Positions 6,956 to 15,881 of a stretch of DNA of 64,000 bases are shown here, piece by piece (positions within the stretch are counted from its first letter, which is position 1; every line of letters begins with the position of its first letter). Origin of the DNA: Anaerolineae bacterium. Lineage in GTDB: Bacteria; Chloroflexota; Anaerolineae; Aggregatilineales; Phototrophicaceae. The notes beneath the pieces are model-generated. The model made no database searches. It saw only the letters and a program-made list of their open reading frames with translations, and was not told where the DNA came from. The position numbers and the translations under genes were made by a program. The stretch is taken from assembly GCA_022824465.1 (NCBI GenBank), contig JAJDZV010000004.1:124001-188000 (forward strand), given 5' to 3'.

Positions 6956-9400
6956 ATGACATCAACGAGCATGAGCGCAAGGCGCCCAAGACGAAGGCGA
7001 TCGCGCTGGCGCAGCCCCGTATCGCTTGACACAATTGCGACTCTTGTCGTCGTCAGCCTCCTGCTGCTGATGCCCCTGCTGGCGAGCGACATCGCTGGCT
7101 GGGCGATCGATATGGATGTCGTCCTGCCAGCCACGCTTGGGAGTGTGCTGCTGAGCCTGGTGCTGGCGCGCAGCCGCTTTGGCGAACTCGCCTCGCTGGT
7201 AGTCAGCCTGCTTTACGGCGCGATCGTCGTTGCGCTGCTGGCTGCCGCCACGCTGAACTTGCCTTTCCGCGATGCGCTGTATTCAGTCTTGAGCCGCGCC
7301 TACGAATGGGGGACGGACGTCGTCAGCGGCGGCGTCAACACCGATGATCTCATTCTGACAATGCTAGTGTCCGCCTTGTTCTGGTTCCTGGCGTTTAATG
7401 CGAACTGGCACATATTCCGCCTCGATCGCGTCTGGCGCGTGGTATTGCCTCCGGGCTTGATCCTCCTGGTCAATATCATTTTCTTCAGCGGCGACGATCC
7501 AATAGACCGCTACCTCTTCGGTTTCCTGCTCCTGTCCCTGGCGCTGATTGTCCGTTCTCATCTGGACGCGCGCCAATGGGAGTGGGCGATTCGCGGCGTT
7601 TCTGTCCCGACGATGGTTCGGCGTCAATTCGCTACGATTGGCTTGCTTCTATCCCTGGTCGCGTTGGCATTTGCCTGGAGCGTGCCGAGCAGCGCCCTAG
7701 ACGAACGTCTGCAGAGCTTCCAGCGCTTCCTCGCCTCCGACCCGATTGAACAGCTGGCGGAAGTTTGGAACAGATTATTTGCGCCGATCGAAGGCGAAGG
7801 ACCGGCTACCTCCGACTTTTACGGCGCCGACCTGCTTAATCTCAGCGGCGCGATCAGCTTGGGCGATGACATTGTGTTCACCGTGGACGCACCGCCGGAC
7901 GGCTTTCGCTACTATTGGCGCTCGCGGGTCTTTGAGCGCTACAGCAACGGCCAATGGTCGCCATCGGCTGACCTGCGCATTACCGATCGCTCGCCGCCAA
8001 TCCAGGTGCGCATGTCCAGCGAAGTGATCGGTACGAGCCGGCGCCGGGTCGAGCAACGATTCACCGTTGGCGCAGCCAGTTCCCGCATCTTTTACGCAGC
8101 GCCCCAGCCGGAAGCGGTCGATCAAAGCGGGCGCATCGACCTGATTTACACCGACGGACCCGATAACACCTCGATGAACGTCTCGGTGATCAGGCCGCTG
8201 AAGGTCTTGCGCCGCGGCGAGTCTTACCTGGCAACCAGCATGATGAGCACCGCCTCCGCCACACAGCTGAGAAGCGCCGGAACCGATTATCCGTCTTGGG
8301 TTAGCAGCGCAAATCTCTTTGTCGGCTTTCCTAGCGCGCGCGTATTTGAGCAGGCGCGCTCCATAGTCGTCGAAGCCGGCGCCGAGAATCCTTACGATCG
8401 CGCCAAAGCCATCGAGTCCTGGCTGCGAAAGAACATCAGCTACAACGAAACCATAAGCGCGCCGCCCCCAGGCGTCGATACCGTTGAATGGGTTCTTTTT
8501 GACGCGCGCGAGGGCTATTGCACCTACTACGCGACATCCATGATCGTGATGCTGCGGCATCTCGGCATTCCAGCGCGTCTGGCGGCCGGCTTCTCTCAAG
8601 GAGAATATGACTCAGACGCCGAGCAGTTTGTCGTCCGCGAACGCGAAGCGCATACCTGGGTGGAGGTGTACTTTCCCGGCTTCGGCTGGATTGAATTCGA
8701 GCCGACCGCCGCCCAGGCCCCTATCCACCGCGACGGCGATGAGCTGGCTCAAGATCAGGAGCAGCCGCAGAGTCCCGATCCGACCGCGACCCCCACACCA
8801 ACGCCGTTGCCAACCTCCGCGCCAAGCCCGACTTCGGTGCCGACCGAAGCGGCGCAAGCGCGCAATCAGGAAGCGCCGACCGCAACGCCAACACCGACCG
8901 CCCTTCCGCCGCCGTCGCCAACGCCATTCATCCTGCCAACAGTGCAGCCGCCAATCTCGCCGGACAATCCGCCGCCGCTAAGCTTGCTGCAGCCGATCAT
9001 AGTTTTCGCGTTGGTGGCGATGCTGCTGCTGATTATCCTCGCCATAATCGCGCTGCTTCTTTTCTGGTGGTGGGAGTGGCGGGGGATGGGCGGCCTAAGC
9101 CCGGTGTCGCGCGCTTACGCTCGTTTGGAACGCTATATTCGACTTATCGGCATCAACATCGGCAGCGCCATGACCACCCTTGAGAAGCGTCGAGAGCTGC
9201 AGCGGCGAATCCCGGCGGCGCGCGAGTCAATCGGCGCCATCAGCGACCTCTACACCAGAGAACGCTACAGCGGCAATCGAGACGCGGCCGCGGACAGCCG
9301 CTATTCCGAGAGCGCGGAACAAGCCTGGTATCGCACGCGCGCCAACATCCTCCGCCGCTGGCTAAGACGGCGTATTCCCTTCTTGCGCCGCGATGAGTGA
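6956..9400 (+). CDS. TgpA-like membrane transglutaminase
   Basis: 814 residues. An Arg-rich N-terminus is followed by a group of membrane helices within the first 230 residues, an extracytoplasmic region, a transglutaminase core, a Pro/Thr/Ser-rich linker of about 70 residues, one more membrane helix near 685-710 and a basic cytoplasmic tail. In the core, the catalytic Cys522 lies in E-G-Y-C-T-Y-Y-A and His566 in E-A-H-T-W-V-E-V-Y; the third position is Glu582 (F-E-P-T), where many relatives have Asp. Members of this DUF3488/transglutaminase family are anchored proteases or crosslinking enzymes acting outside the membrane; substrate unknown. AAGGCGG precedes the ATG at 6956. Its last 39 bases overlap the convergent methyltransferase. 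Confidence 0.88.
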   Translation: MTSTSMSARRPRRRRSRWRSPVSLDTIATLVVVSLLLLMPLLASDIAGWAIDMDVVLPATLGSVLLSLVLARSRFGELASLVVSLLYGAIVVALLAAATLNLPFRDALYSVLSRAYEWGTDVVSGGVNTDDLILTMLVSALFWFLAFNANWHIFRLDRVWRVVLPPGLILLVNIIFFSGDDPIDRYLFGFLLLSLALIVRSHLDARQWEWAIRGVSVPTMVRRQFATIGLLLSLVALAFAWSVPSSALDERLQSFQRFLASDPIEQLAEVWNRLFAPIEGEGPATSDFYGADLLNLSGAISLGDDIVFTVDAPPDGFRYYWRSRVFERYSNGQWSPSADLRITDRSPPIQVRMSSEVIGTSRRRVEQRFTVGAASSRIFYAAPQPEAVDQSGRIDLIYTDGPDNTSMNVSVIRPLKVLRRGESYLATSMMSTASATQLRSAGTDYPSWVSSANLFVGFPSARVFEQARSIVVEAGAENPYDRAKAIESWLRKNISYNETISAPPPGVDTVEWVLFDAREGYCTYYATSMIVMLRHLGIPARLAAGFSQGEYDSDAEQFVVREREAHTWVEVYFPGFGWIEFEPTAAQAPIHRDGDELAQDQEQPQSPDPTATPTPTPLPTSAPSPTSVPTEAAQARNQEAPTATPTPTALPPPSPTPFILPTVQPPISPDNPPPLSLLQPIIVFALVAMLLLIILAIIALLLFWWWEWRGMGGLSPVSRAYARLERYIRLIGINIGSAMTTLEKRRELQRRIPAARESIGAISDLYTRERYSGNRDAAADSRYSESAEQAWYRTRANILRRWLRRRIPFLRRDE

Positions 9401-10126
9401 CGACTTCTCTATCACCACGAAGTGGGACAGCGCCCATGTATCCAGCGCAGTCCCCTCGAGCCGATGGAGCCGATCGCGCAAGAAGACAGCCGGCGCGCCG
9501 AACCGCGCGATCAGGTTGTCGTAGCCGCCGTAGATTCGCGCATGATGTATCACTTCCGCGCCTTCGGGGGGCAGCAAGCGCAGGATGTCAGCGGCGGTAT
9601 AGGCGCGCACGTGCGGCGCCAATCGCTCGCGAAGCGGCGCCGGCAGGTAGTTGATCAGCGGCGTATTGCCAAAATGATATTCGCCTCGCCAATGGTGCCC
9701 GTGCGTTTCGAAGGGATACCAGCGGTTCGGGCAAAACAGCAGAATCCGGCCGCCGGGCTTGGCGACGCGCAGCATCTCCTGCAGCGACAGCCGGTCATCG
9801 GCGACATGTTCGATCACCTCATGCGACAGCACCGTGTCAAATGTGCCCGCGGAAAACGGAATAGACTCGCCGGCCGCGGCCAGCGCAGGCACACCATAGG
9901 CACGCGCGCTCTTTACTCGCGACATCTCAATATCGAAAGCGGCGACGGCGGCGGTGAAGCGCGTTTGTATTTGCCGGGCGTACATGCCCACCCCGCAACC
10001 CGCCACCAGCACGCGCGCATCGTTCAAGCGCGCCCAACGCGCCATCATCTGCAAGCGCCGCTCTTGACCAGCGCGCCAGACATAACTTGGCTCACCGCGT
10101 AGCGAGGCCAGATTCGAGCGACTCAT
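9362..10126 (-). CDS. Class I SAM-dependent methyltransferase
   Basis: 254 residues. Motif I is V-L-V-A-G-C-G-V-G, with the acidic end of strand 2 in F-D-I-E, motif II at S-H-E-V-I-E-H-V and motif III at K-P-G-G-R-I-L-L-F. This is the UbiE/COQ5-type fold used for many small molecules; W-Y-P-F-E-T-H-G-H-H-W after motif III is shared with proteins that modify polysaccharides or lipids. Start at 10126 is chosen (AAGG upstream); a TTG at 10150 would overlap the upstream gene. It is the last gene of the minus-strand transporter run, 20 bases after the cytochrome stop, and its 3' end overlaps the transglutaminase gene. Confidence 0.8.
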   Translation of the reverse strand: MSRSNLASLRGEPSYVWRAGQERRLQMMARWARLNDARVLVAGCGVGMYARQIQTRFTAAVAAFDIEMSRVKSARAYGVPALAAAGESIPFSAGTFDTVLSHEVIEHVADDRLSLQEMLRVAKPGGRILLFCPNRWYPFETHGHHWRGEYHFGNTPLINYLPAPLRERLAPHVRAYTAADILRLLPPEGAEVIHHARIYGGYDNLIARFGAPAVFLRDRLHRLEGTALDTWALSHFVVIEKSSLIAAQEGNTPS

Positions 10127-10146
10127 GCCCTTGCCGGAAGATGGGG

Positions 10147-10629
10147 TCAATCGGCTTGCGCAATTGAAACCAGATACTGATAGAGATTGCGCGAGCCGCT
10201 GTTGCTTAGCCGGTCGGTGGAAAACTGATGTCGCGTGCCTAGCACGCCGCCGGAGCGAACAAAAGTAATGAAGTCATCTTCGGACAGATCGAAATCAAGC
10301 AGTCCCTTAGCCTGCTCCGCGCCTTCTCCGTTTTCTCCGTGGCAATTGCCGCATTCAAGCGCCACATACCGGCCCCGGCCGCGCTCGACCAACTTGGGAT
10401 CCAGTTCAAGCGCGTCTTCCGCGCCCGCATCCGGCGCCGTCGCATCCTCGCCCGTTTGCTCGAAGACCGGCGCCTTGGTCGGCTCGACGAAAGCAAAGGT
10501 GGGAAAGGGCGTGACTGTTGGCGGCGGATCAGTCGGCGCGGAGGTTGGCTGGCTGGCGCCGCAGCCTGATGTGAGCAGCGCCAACAGTGTCAGCAACAGT
10601 ATCGCGAAAGGGCAACCAGTCCTCGTCAT
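10147..10629 (-). CDS. Mono-haem c-type cytochrome lipoprotein
   Basis: 160 residues. A lipoprotein signal peptide ends at L-T-S-G-C (Cys23), followed by a Pro/Thr/Ala-rich linker of about 50 residues that holds the domain away from the membrane. The haem-binding C-G-N-C-H is at 93-97. After it there is no Met at all in the domain; the position where class I cytochromes usually carry the Met ligand reads G-T-R-H-Q-F, with His134, so bis-His ligation is possible. The ATG at 10629 has GGGAG at good distance and puts the signal peptide in register. Gene lies 13 bases after the permease stop in the transporter run. Electron partner unknown. Confidence 0.85.
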   Translation of the reverse strand: MTRTGCPFAILLLTLLALLTSGCGASQPTSAPTDPPPTVTPFPTFAFVEPTKAPVFEQTGEDATAPDAGAEDALELDPKLVERGRGRYVALECGNCHGENGEGAEQAKGLLDFDLSEDDFITFVRSGGVLGTRHQFSTDRLSNSGSRNLYQYLVSIAQAD

Positions 10630-10642
10630 GTCCATCTCCCAT

Positions 10643-11548
10643 TCAGTCGCCCCGTGACGGGTCAAGCGCCTCCTGCAAACCGTCGCCCACAAACGAGAAA
10701 CTGAGCATGGTTAGCGCGACCAATACCGTCGGGAAGAGCGCCAGATGATAATCCACAATCACCGTCGACGACTTCACGCTCGCCCCCACCATTTTACCCC
10801 AACTTGCTGTCGGTTCAGTGATGCCGATGCCCAAAAAGCTCAAGCCGGCTTCGGCGAAGATCGCCAGCGGCACGGCGAAAGTGAAGGATACCAGCAGCGG
10901 CGTCAGCGCGTTGGGCAGGATATGGCGCGTGATGATCTGCCGCTCGGAAGCGCCAAGCGCGCGCGCCGCCAAGACGAACTCGGTCTCGCGGTACTTGAGA
11001 AACTGCGCGCGAGCGATGCGCGCCGGCTCAATCCAGGAGGTCACCGCCAGCACGAAGATCACATTGCCCAAGCCGGCGCCGGTCACGCTGATGAGAAACA
11101 TCGCGAATAAGAGCGGCGGAATGGCCGTGGCTATCTCAATGACGCGCAGAATGGCGAAGTCCCAGATTTCCCCGCGATACCCGGCGATCGCGCCAAGCGG
11201 CACCGAGAAGCCAAACGATATCAAAGGCGCCAGCATGCCAACGAAGAGCGATGTACGCGCCCCGTATATGAGCCGCGTGAGAAAGTCTCGCCCGACGCCA
11301 TCGCCGCCGAGTATATGGCTGGGATCGGTGAACGGACGCAAGCGCACGATGGAGAAGTCCACTTCGTTCAAGCCATAAGGCGCGACCACATCGGCCAGCG
11401 CCGCGACAGACACCAGCAGCGTCAACAGCACGGCGCCCAGCATCGCCAGGCGGTTCTGCAGGAAGCGGCGCAGGGCGTCGCGCGCGAGCGACCGCTGCTC
11501 CATCAGTTTTGCCCCTTCCTTTGAACCGGCCGATTGCCCGGCGCCCAT
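10643..11548 (-). CDS. Oligopeptide ABC transporter permease (DppC/OppC type)
   Basis: 301 residues with one N-terminal membrane helix (R-L-A-M-L-G-A-V-L-L-T-L-L), a loop containing H-I-L-G-G-D-G-V-G-R-D, then a five-helix permease core with the coupling-helix E-A-A-like loop, here A-A-R-A-L-G-A-S-E-R-Q-I-I-T-R-H-I-L-P-N. This pairs with the DppB-type subunit that ends 5 bases upstream. Together they form the membrane channel of a peptide or nickel/sugar importer of the Dpp/Opp family. Start at 11548 is closest to the upstream stop; an internal ATG at 11503 has a better-spaced AAGGGG and is a real alternative. No ATPase gene is present in the cluster. Confidence 0.88.
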   Translation of the reverse strand: MGAGQSAGSKEGAKLMEQRSLARDALRRFLQNRLAMLGAVLLTLLVSVAALADVVAPYGLNEVDFSIVRLRPFTDPSHILGGDGVGRDFLTRLIYGARTSLFVGMLAPLISFGFSVPLGAIAGYRGEIWDFAILRVIEIATAIPPLLFAMFLISVTGAGLGNVIFVLAVTSWIEPARIARAQFLKYRETEFVLAARALGASERQIITRHILPNALTPLLVSFTFAVPLAIFAEAGLSFLGIGITEPTASWGKMVGASVKSSTVIVDYHLALFPTVLVALTMLSFSFVGDGLQEALDPSRGD

Positions 11549-11553
11549 TGTGT

Positions 11554-12525
11554 TCAGGCTCCCTTCGTCTCGCCCAGACGAATGCGCGGATCAATGACCG
11601 TGTAAAGTATGTCCGTGATCAAGTAAGTCAATCCCCACAACAGCGCAATAAGCAGGACCAGCCCCATGATCATAGGATAATCGCGATTGAATATGCTGGT
11701 TACAAAGAACTTGCCCAAGCCAGGAACGCCATACACTACTTCAATGAAGAGCGAACCTGTCAGCAAGTTCGGCACTTGCGGCAGGAGCACGGTTATCATC
11801 GGGATCAGCGCATTCCGCAAAACATGGCGCAGCATGATGAAGCGTTCGGACAAGCCCTTTGACCGCGCCGTGCGAATGAAATCGGCGGTGAGCACATCGG
11901 CGAAGCTTGACCGCGTATAACGCGACACCAAGGCCAGCGGCGCCAAAGCATAAGTCAACACCGGCAAGACGTAATCCCAGGAGAGCAGCGCCGAGCCGTT
12001 GGGCGTAATCGGTCCGATGATCCATTTGCTCTCGACCCCCCAGCCGTTCTGGAAACCAAATATCAAAAGAAACCAGGTGGCAATGATGAAGTTGGGAACC
12101 GCAATCCCCGCCGTCGCGACAAATGTGACGAAGTTGTCCACCGGTCCATTGCGGTAATAGGCGGCGATGATGCCCAGAGCGATGCCCAAGCCGAAGGAGA
12201 TTATGATTGTGTACAAGCCCAGTTGAAAGGTGACAGGCCAAATTCGCGCGATCAATTCCGTGACCGGCGGATTCCCCGCCACCGAGAAGGAATTGCCAAA
12301 GTCCAGTTGCAGCGCGCTCGTGAGGTAATTGATGTAGCGGACGTGTACGGGCTTGTCCAAGCCGTATTTGCGCTCAAGGTTTTCCAGGGCTGCGCCGCTG
12401 TAACCGCGCTCCGCCAAGGTGAACGGTCCGCCCGGGACCAGGTTCATCAGGATAAAGACCAGTAGCGATACTACGAGGAGAACAAAGCAGAGCGATAGCA
12501 AGCGGCGAAAAACATAAGCGATCAT
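11554..12525 (-). CDS. Oligopeptide ABC transporter permease (DppB/OppB type)
   Basis: 323 residues, normal for the family. It begins with the typical membrane helix (Y-V-F-R-R-L-L-S-L) followed by L-V-P-G-G-P-F and contains the coupling loop with Y-T-R-S-S-F-A-D-V-L, D-F-I-R-T-A-R-S-K-G-L and H-V-L-R-N-A-L-I-P-M. It forms the permease heterodimer with the DppC-type protein encoded 5 bases downstream. The gene lies 221 bases after the binding-protein gene, separated from it by an intrinsic terminator, so its expression is probably lower than that of the binding protein. Confidence 0.9.
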   Translation of the reverse strand: MIAYVFRRLLSLCFVLLVVSLLVFILMNLVPGGPFTLAERGYSGAALENLERKYGLDKPVHVRYINYLTSALQLDFGNSFSVAGNPPVTELIARIWPVTFQLGLYTIIISFGLGIALGIIAAYYRNGPVDNFVTFVATAGIAVPNFIIATWFLLIFGFQNGWGVESKWIIGPITPNGSALLSWDYVLPVLTYALAPLALVSRYTRSSFADVLTADFIRTARSKGLSERFIMLRHVLRNALIPMITVLLPQVPNLLTGSLFIEVVYGVPGLGKFFVTSIFNRDYPMIMGLVLLIALLWGLTYLITDILYTVIDPRIRLGETKGA

Positions 12526-12678
12526 CGAAGGCGCGTCGCCTCTTGCTCAGATTCCGCCGCCCTCCGGCCGGTGGACGGGCGCGCCCGTCCCAGTCGGATG
12601 GCTTGCGCGCCGCGCAACTGGGCTCAGGCGGAAGGCGGCGAAGTACACGTAAGGAGGATCATCTTTCGGCTTGGCGAA

Positions 12679-12712
12679 ACAAGGGCGGGCTATCGATTCA
12701 ACCCGCCCTTGT
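12679..12712 (-). terminator. Internal terminator between binding protein and permease genes
   Basis: A perfect 11-bp stem (12679-12689 with 12702-12712, ACAAGGGCGGG/CCCGCCCTTGT) with a 12-base loop, followed on the minus strand by GTTT. It sits between the solute-binding protein gene and the permease genes and would let the binding protein be made in excess, a common arrangement in ABC import operons. Confidence 0.7.
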
Positions 12713-12746
12713 CGTAAAGTCTTGCGCCATGAACGGCGACTGGGCA

Positions 12747-14483
12747 TTACTCGCTGCGGTGCGTGTCGTAGTCGGCTACCGCGTCGGTGATGTAGTAATC
12801 GCCCCAGCAATGCTCATTGCCCCAGTGAGTGGTCGCCAAGCCCTGCCGATCAGGTTCCCAGCAGTTGCCGGTCGCGCCCATGTAGGGCTGCCACAGGTCG
12901 CCCTGTATACGATGCACCAGGAAGATGCCGCCGACGTCCTCAACCATGATGCGCTCAGCTTCTTGGTACATGGCGATGCGCTCGGCGGGATCGCCAGTGA
13001 AGGAATTCGCCTCGCGCACCAGATTGTCGAATTCTTCGTTGCGCCAGGAGTGACGACCGGTCGAGACCCAGACGCCCATCATGTTCGCTGGATCCAGGTA
13101 GTCCATGCCATAGGAGACGCCGCCAAATGTAAGCGTCGTCGGGCGTTCCAGCAGGCGGGTCATGTAATCCTGGAATTCAAGATTGTTGACGGTGATTTCC
13201 ACGCCCAGGCATTGGCTGATTGAGGCCGCCGCGGCGATGAACCAATCCTGGATGAAGGCGGATTCGCCACGCAGCGCCAACTCAACCGCCGGGAAGCCTT
13301 CGCCGCCGGGATAACCAGCCTCAGCCAGCAAACCCTGCGCCGCTTCACAGTCGTAGTCCTGGATGTCCTGCAAGCCAGCGCTATTGGATGCCGGGAAGCC
13401 GGGCGCCAGGAAGGAATATGCCGGGATGCCAACCGTCGTGCCGACCACATTCTCGACGATCGACTCGCGATCAAGCGCCTTGGCGAATGCCAGACGGACA
13501 TTCACATCGCTGAAAGGCTCGGTGTAGGTGTCCATCAACAGATAGTCTGTGCGGAAGTCGCCCGCGTGCTGACGGTAATTCTGCGACATGACCTCATCGG
13601 CGAAGATCACGTCGAAGTCGGCCGGGCTCAGCAAGGACTGGTGAACCTGGTCGATTTCGTGATCCTGGAATGCCAGGAAGCTGCTGTTCAGCATATCGCC
13701 ATAGACGAATTCCATGCGGCGCAGCCAGGGCGCGCGGGGGCCAACATATTCGGGGTTGGCTTCCAAGACAGCGTGGCTGCCCGGCTCAAACTCGCGCAAA
13801 ATGAAAGGTCCAGCCGAAACGTGGGTCTCGGGATCCAGAATATAGTCAGGACCAATCTCGGTCAGCGCCTTGGCTTGCATCGGCGGCCAGAAGAAGAATG
13901 TCGCCGGCAAGGGCGGGAACGGCGCCTGCGTGGTCACAGCCAAGGTATTGTCGTCGATGGCTTCCAAGCCAATTTCGCTCGGATCAATCTCGCCGGCGAC
14001 CGCTTCGTCCCAGCCGTCGATGATGCCCAGCCACAGCCAGACAAAATCGTATGCGTGCTCGGGGTCGGCCATATAACGCCAGCTCTCGACCCAGTCATGC
14101 GCGGTGACGGGCGTGCCATCGCTCCACATCTGGTCGCCGCGCAAGTTAAAGGTCCAGGTCATGCCGTCTTCCGAGACTGACCAATCCGTCGCGGCTGAGG
14201 GGATGATTTCCATGTTGTTGTTGAGCACGACCAGGGAATCAGAGAACTTGTCGAATGCGCCCGTGCTGCAAATGCGTGAATACACAGTGACGATTGACGA
14301 CAGCGATGTCTCCTGGCGCGCCGAGTCGCAAAGGTTGCGATACACCTGCATTTCGTAGGGCGCGGCATCGGCCGGCAACTCTCGTCCATAAATGTCCACA
14401 TTATCCTGGGCAAACACCGCCGACGCCGTCAACAGCAGCGCAAGCAGCGTCAGCGCCGATAAAACTCGCAAACTCTTTGACAT
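12747..14483 (-). CDS. ABC transporter substrate-binding protein, family 5
   Basis: 578 residues. A clear signal peptide (hydrophobic core A-L-T-L-L-A-L-L-L-T-A-S-A, cleavage near V-F-A-Q) leads into a family 5 extracellular solute-binding protein: S-V-S-E-D-G-M-T-W-T-F-N-L-R, W-S-D-G-T-P-V-T-A-H-D, and V-R-L-A-F-A-K-A-L-D-R are all recognisable. It captures oligopeptides or related solutes outside the membrane for the two permeases downstream. There is no lipobox Cys at the cleavage site, which is unusual for a monoderm binding protein. GGAAAGGATC precedes the ATG and a good promoter is at 14542-14569. Confidence 0.9.
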   Translation of the reverse strand: MSKSLRVLSALTLLALLLTASAVFAQDNVDIYGRELPADAAPYEMQVYRNLCDSARQETSLSSIVTVYSRICSTGAFDKFSDSLVVLNNNMEIIPSAATDWSVSEDGMTWTFNLRGDQMWSDGTPVTAHDWVESWRYMADPEHAYDFVWLWLGIIDGWDEAVAGEIDPSEIGLEAIDDNTLAVTTQAPFPPLPATFFFWPPMQAKALTEIGPDYILDPETHVSAGPFILREFEPGSHAVLEANPEYVGPRAPWLRRMEFVYGDMLNSSFLAFQDHEIDQVHQSLLSPADFDVIFADEVMSQNYRQHAGDFRTDYLLMDTYTEPFSDVNVRLAFAKALDRESIVENVVGTTVGIPAYSFLAPGFPASNSAGLQDIQDYDCEAAQGLLAEAGYPGGEGFPAVELALRGESAFIQDWFIAAAASISQCLGVEITVNNLEFQDYMTRLLERPTTLTFGGVSYGMDYLDPANMMGVWVSTGRHSWRNEEFDNLVREANSFTGDPAERIAMYQEAERIMVEDVGGIFLVHRIQGDLWQPYMGATGNCWEPDRQGLATTHWGNEHCWGDYYITDAVADYDTHRSE

Positions 14484-14541
14484 GGGTGATCCTTTCCTGC
14501 AACTTATCGATTGAACGGTAACACAAATGCGAACGCGCCGA

Positions 14542-14569
14542 ATTATAGCAATCTACGTCAAAGCCGCAA
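14542..14569 (-). promoter_or_regulatory. Promoter of the substrate-binding protein gene
   Basis: Minus strand: TTGCGG (14564-14569), 16-base spacer, TATAAT (14542-14547), with TGC directly before the -10 making it extended as well. Start of transcription about 50 bases before the ATG at 14483. Confidence 0.65.
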
Positions 14570-14678
14570 TACATGTTTTCCGCGCGGCAACATCGTCCGA
14601 CCCTTTCACGACGATGCCAACAGGGCTACACTGCACGCGACAAGTCCAGACCACGCTTAACGCTCATGAGGTCAAGCA

Positions 14679-15854
14679 ATGCCAAAACCCACGCTATTGG
14701 CGAACAAGATTTCGAAGTCGCCCACGATTGCGATGAACGACAAGGCGAAACAGCTTGCCGCCGAAGGAAAACCCGTCATCGGCCTCGCCGGCGGCGAACC
14801 GGATTTCGATACGCCGCCGCATATCGTCGAAGCCGCGGTCAAGGCGCTGCGCGATGGCGAAACCCGCTATGCCGCGCCATCCAAAGGGATTCGCCCCCTG
14901 CTCGAGGCGATCGCCGCGAAAGAGGAACGAGACAATAACGTCCGCCTCGATCCCGTGACGGATATCATCGTGACCCCCGGCGGCAAGCTGGCGCTCTTCC
15001 TGGCGCTCAAAGCCATGCTCGACCCCGGCGACGAAGTCCTGATTCCGGCGCCTTACTGGGTCAGTTATCCCTCCGTCACAACCATGGTCGGCGGCCTGCC
15101 CGTCTCCATCGAGACCAGCAGCGACGACAAATTCCGCTTGCGCCTGGATCAGCTGCGCCAATTCGTCACGCCAAAGTCCAAAGCGATCATTATCAACTCG
15201 CCCGGCAATCCCACCGGGCACATGCTGTCTTCCGCCGAAATAGAAGCGGTCGCGACCCTGGCGCTGGAGCACGATCTCTATGTCATCTCCGACGACATCT
15301 ACGAAAAGCTCAACTTTGACGGACGCCCGGCGATATCGCTCGCATCTATACCGGAGATTTCCGATCGCGTGGTCGTCATCAATGGCATGTCGAAAGCCTA
15401 CGCTATGACCGGCTGGCGCCTGGGCTGGCTGGCGGGATCCTCGCCGCTGATGAGCGTCGCCGGCATGTTCAATTCGCAGACCGCCACCTCGGCCGCCACC
15501 TTCACGCAGCATGCCGCGGTCGCCGCGCTCAACGGTCCGCAAGACTGCGTCGAGACGATGCGGCAGTCTTATGAAGAACGGCGCGACTTCATCGTCAGCG
15601 CTTTCAATAGCATTCCCAACATGTCCAGCCCCGATATTGAAGGCGCATTCTACGCTTTCCCCAAGGTGAATGAAACCAGCAAGACCAGCGAGGAAGTCGC
15701 CAACATCATCCTGGACGAAGCCCTTGTCGTGGGCGTGCCCGGCAGCGCGTTCGGCGCCAGAGACGCGCATGTTCGCTTCTCCTTCGCCGAAGACCTGGGC
15801 AAACTGAAAGAAGCGGTCGAACGCATCAGCGCAATTGCGCGCCTGCTCGCATAG
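14679..15854 (+). CDS. Aspartate aminotransferase, class Ib PLP enzyme
   Basis: 391 residues of fold type I, aminotransferase class I/II. Signature elements: N-S-P-G-N-P-T-G-H, S-D-D-I-Y-E-K-L, the PLP lysine Lys239 in G-M-S-K-A-Y-A-M-T-G-W-R, and the C-terminal substrate-carboxylate Arg in D-A-H-V-R-F-S-F-A. It interconverts aspartate/oxaloacetate and glutamate/2-oxoglutarate or a related pair. GAGGT precedes the ATG at 14679. It is divergent from the transporter operon. Aspartate kinase, which draws on the same aspartate pool, is nearby but on the other strand. Exact substrate range in class Ib is wide (aspartate, aromatic acids, prephenate). Confidence 0.88.
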   Translation: MPKPTLLANKISKSPTIAMNDKAKQLAAEGKPVIGLAGGEPDFDTPPHIVEAAVKALRDGETRYAAPSKGIRPLLEAIAAKEERDNNVRLDPVTDIIVTPGGKLALFLALKAMLDPGDEVLIPAPYWVSYPSVTTMVGGLPVSIETSSDDKFRLRLDQLRQFVTPKSKAIIINSPGNPTGHMLSSAEIEAVATLALEHDLYVISDDIYEKLNFDGRPAISLASIPEISDRVVVINGMSKAYAMTGWRLGWLAGSSPLMSVAGMFNSQTATSAATFTQHAAVAALNGPQDCVETMRQSYEERRDFIVSAFNSIPNMSSPDIEGAFYAFPKVNETSKTSEEVANIILDEALVVGVPGSAFGARDAHVRFSFAEDLGKLKEAVERISAIARLLA

Positions 15855-15881
15855 CCGCCGGCAGTTTCTTGACTTCGACCC

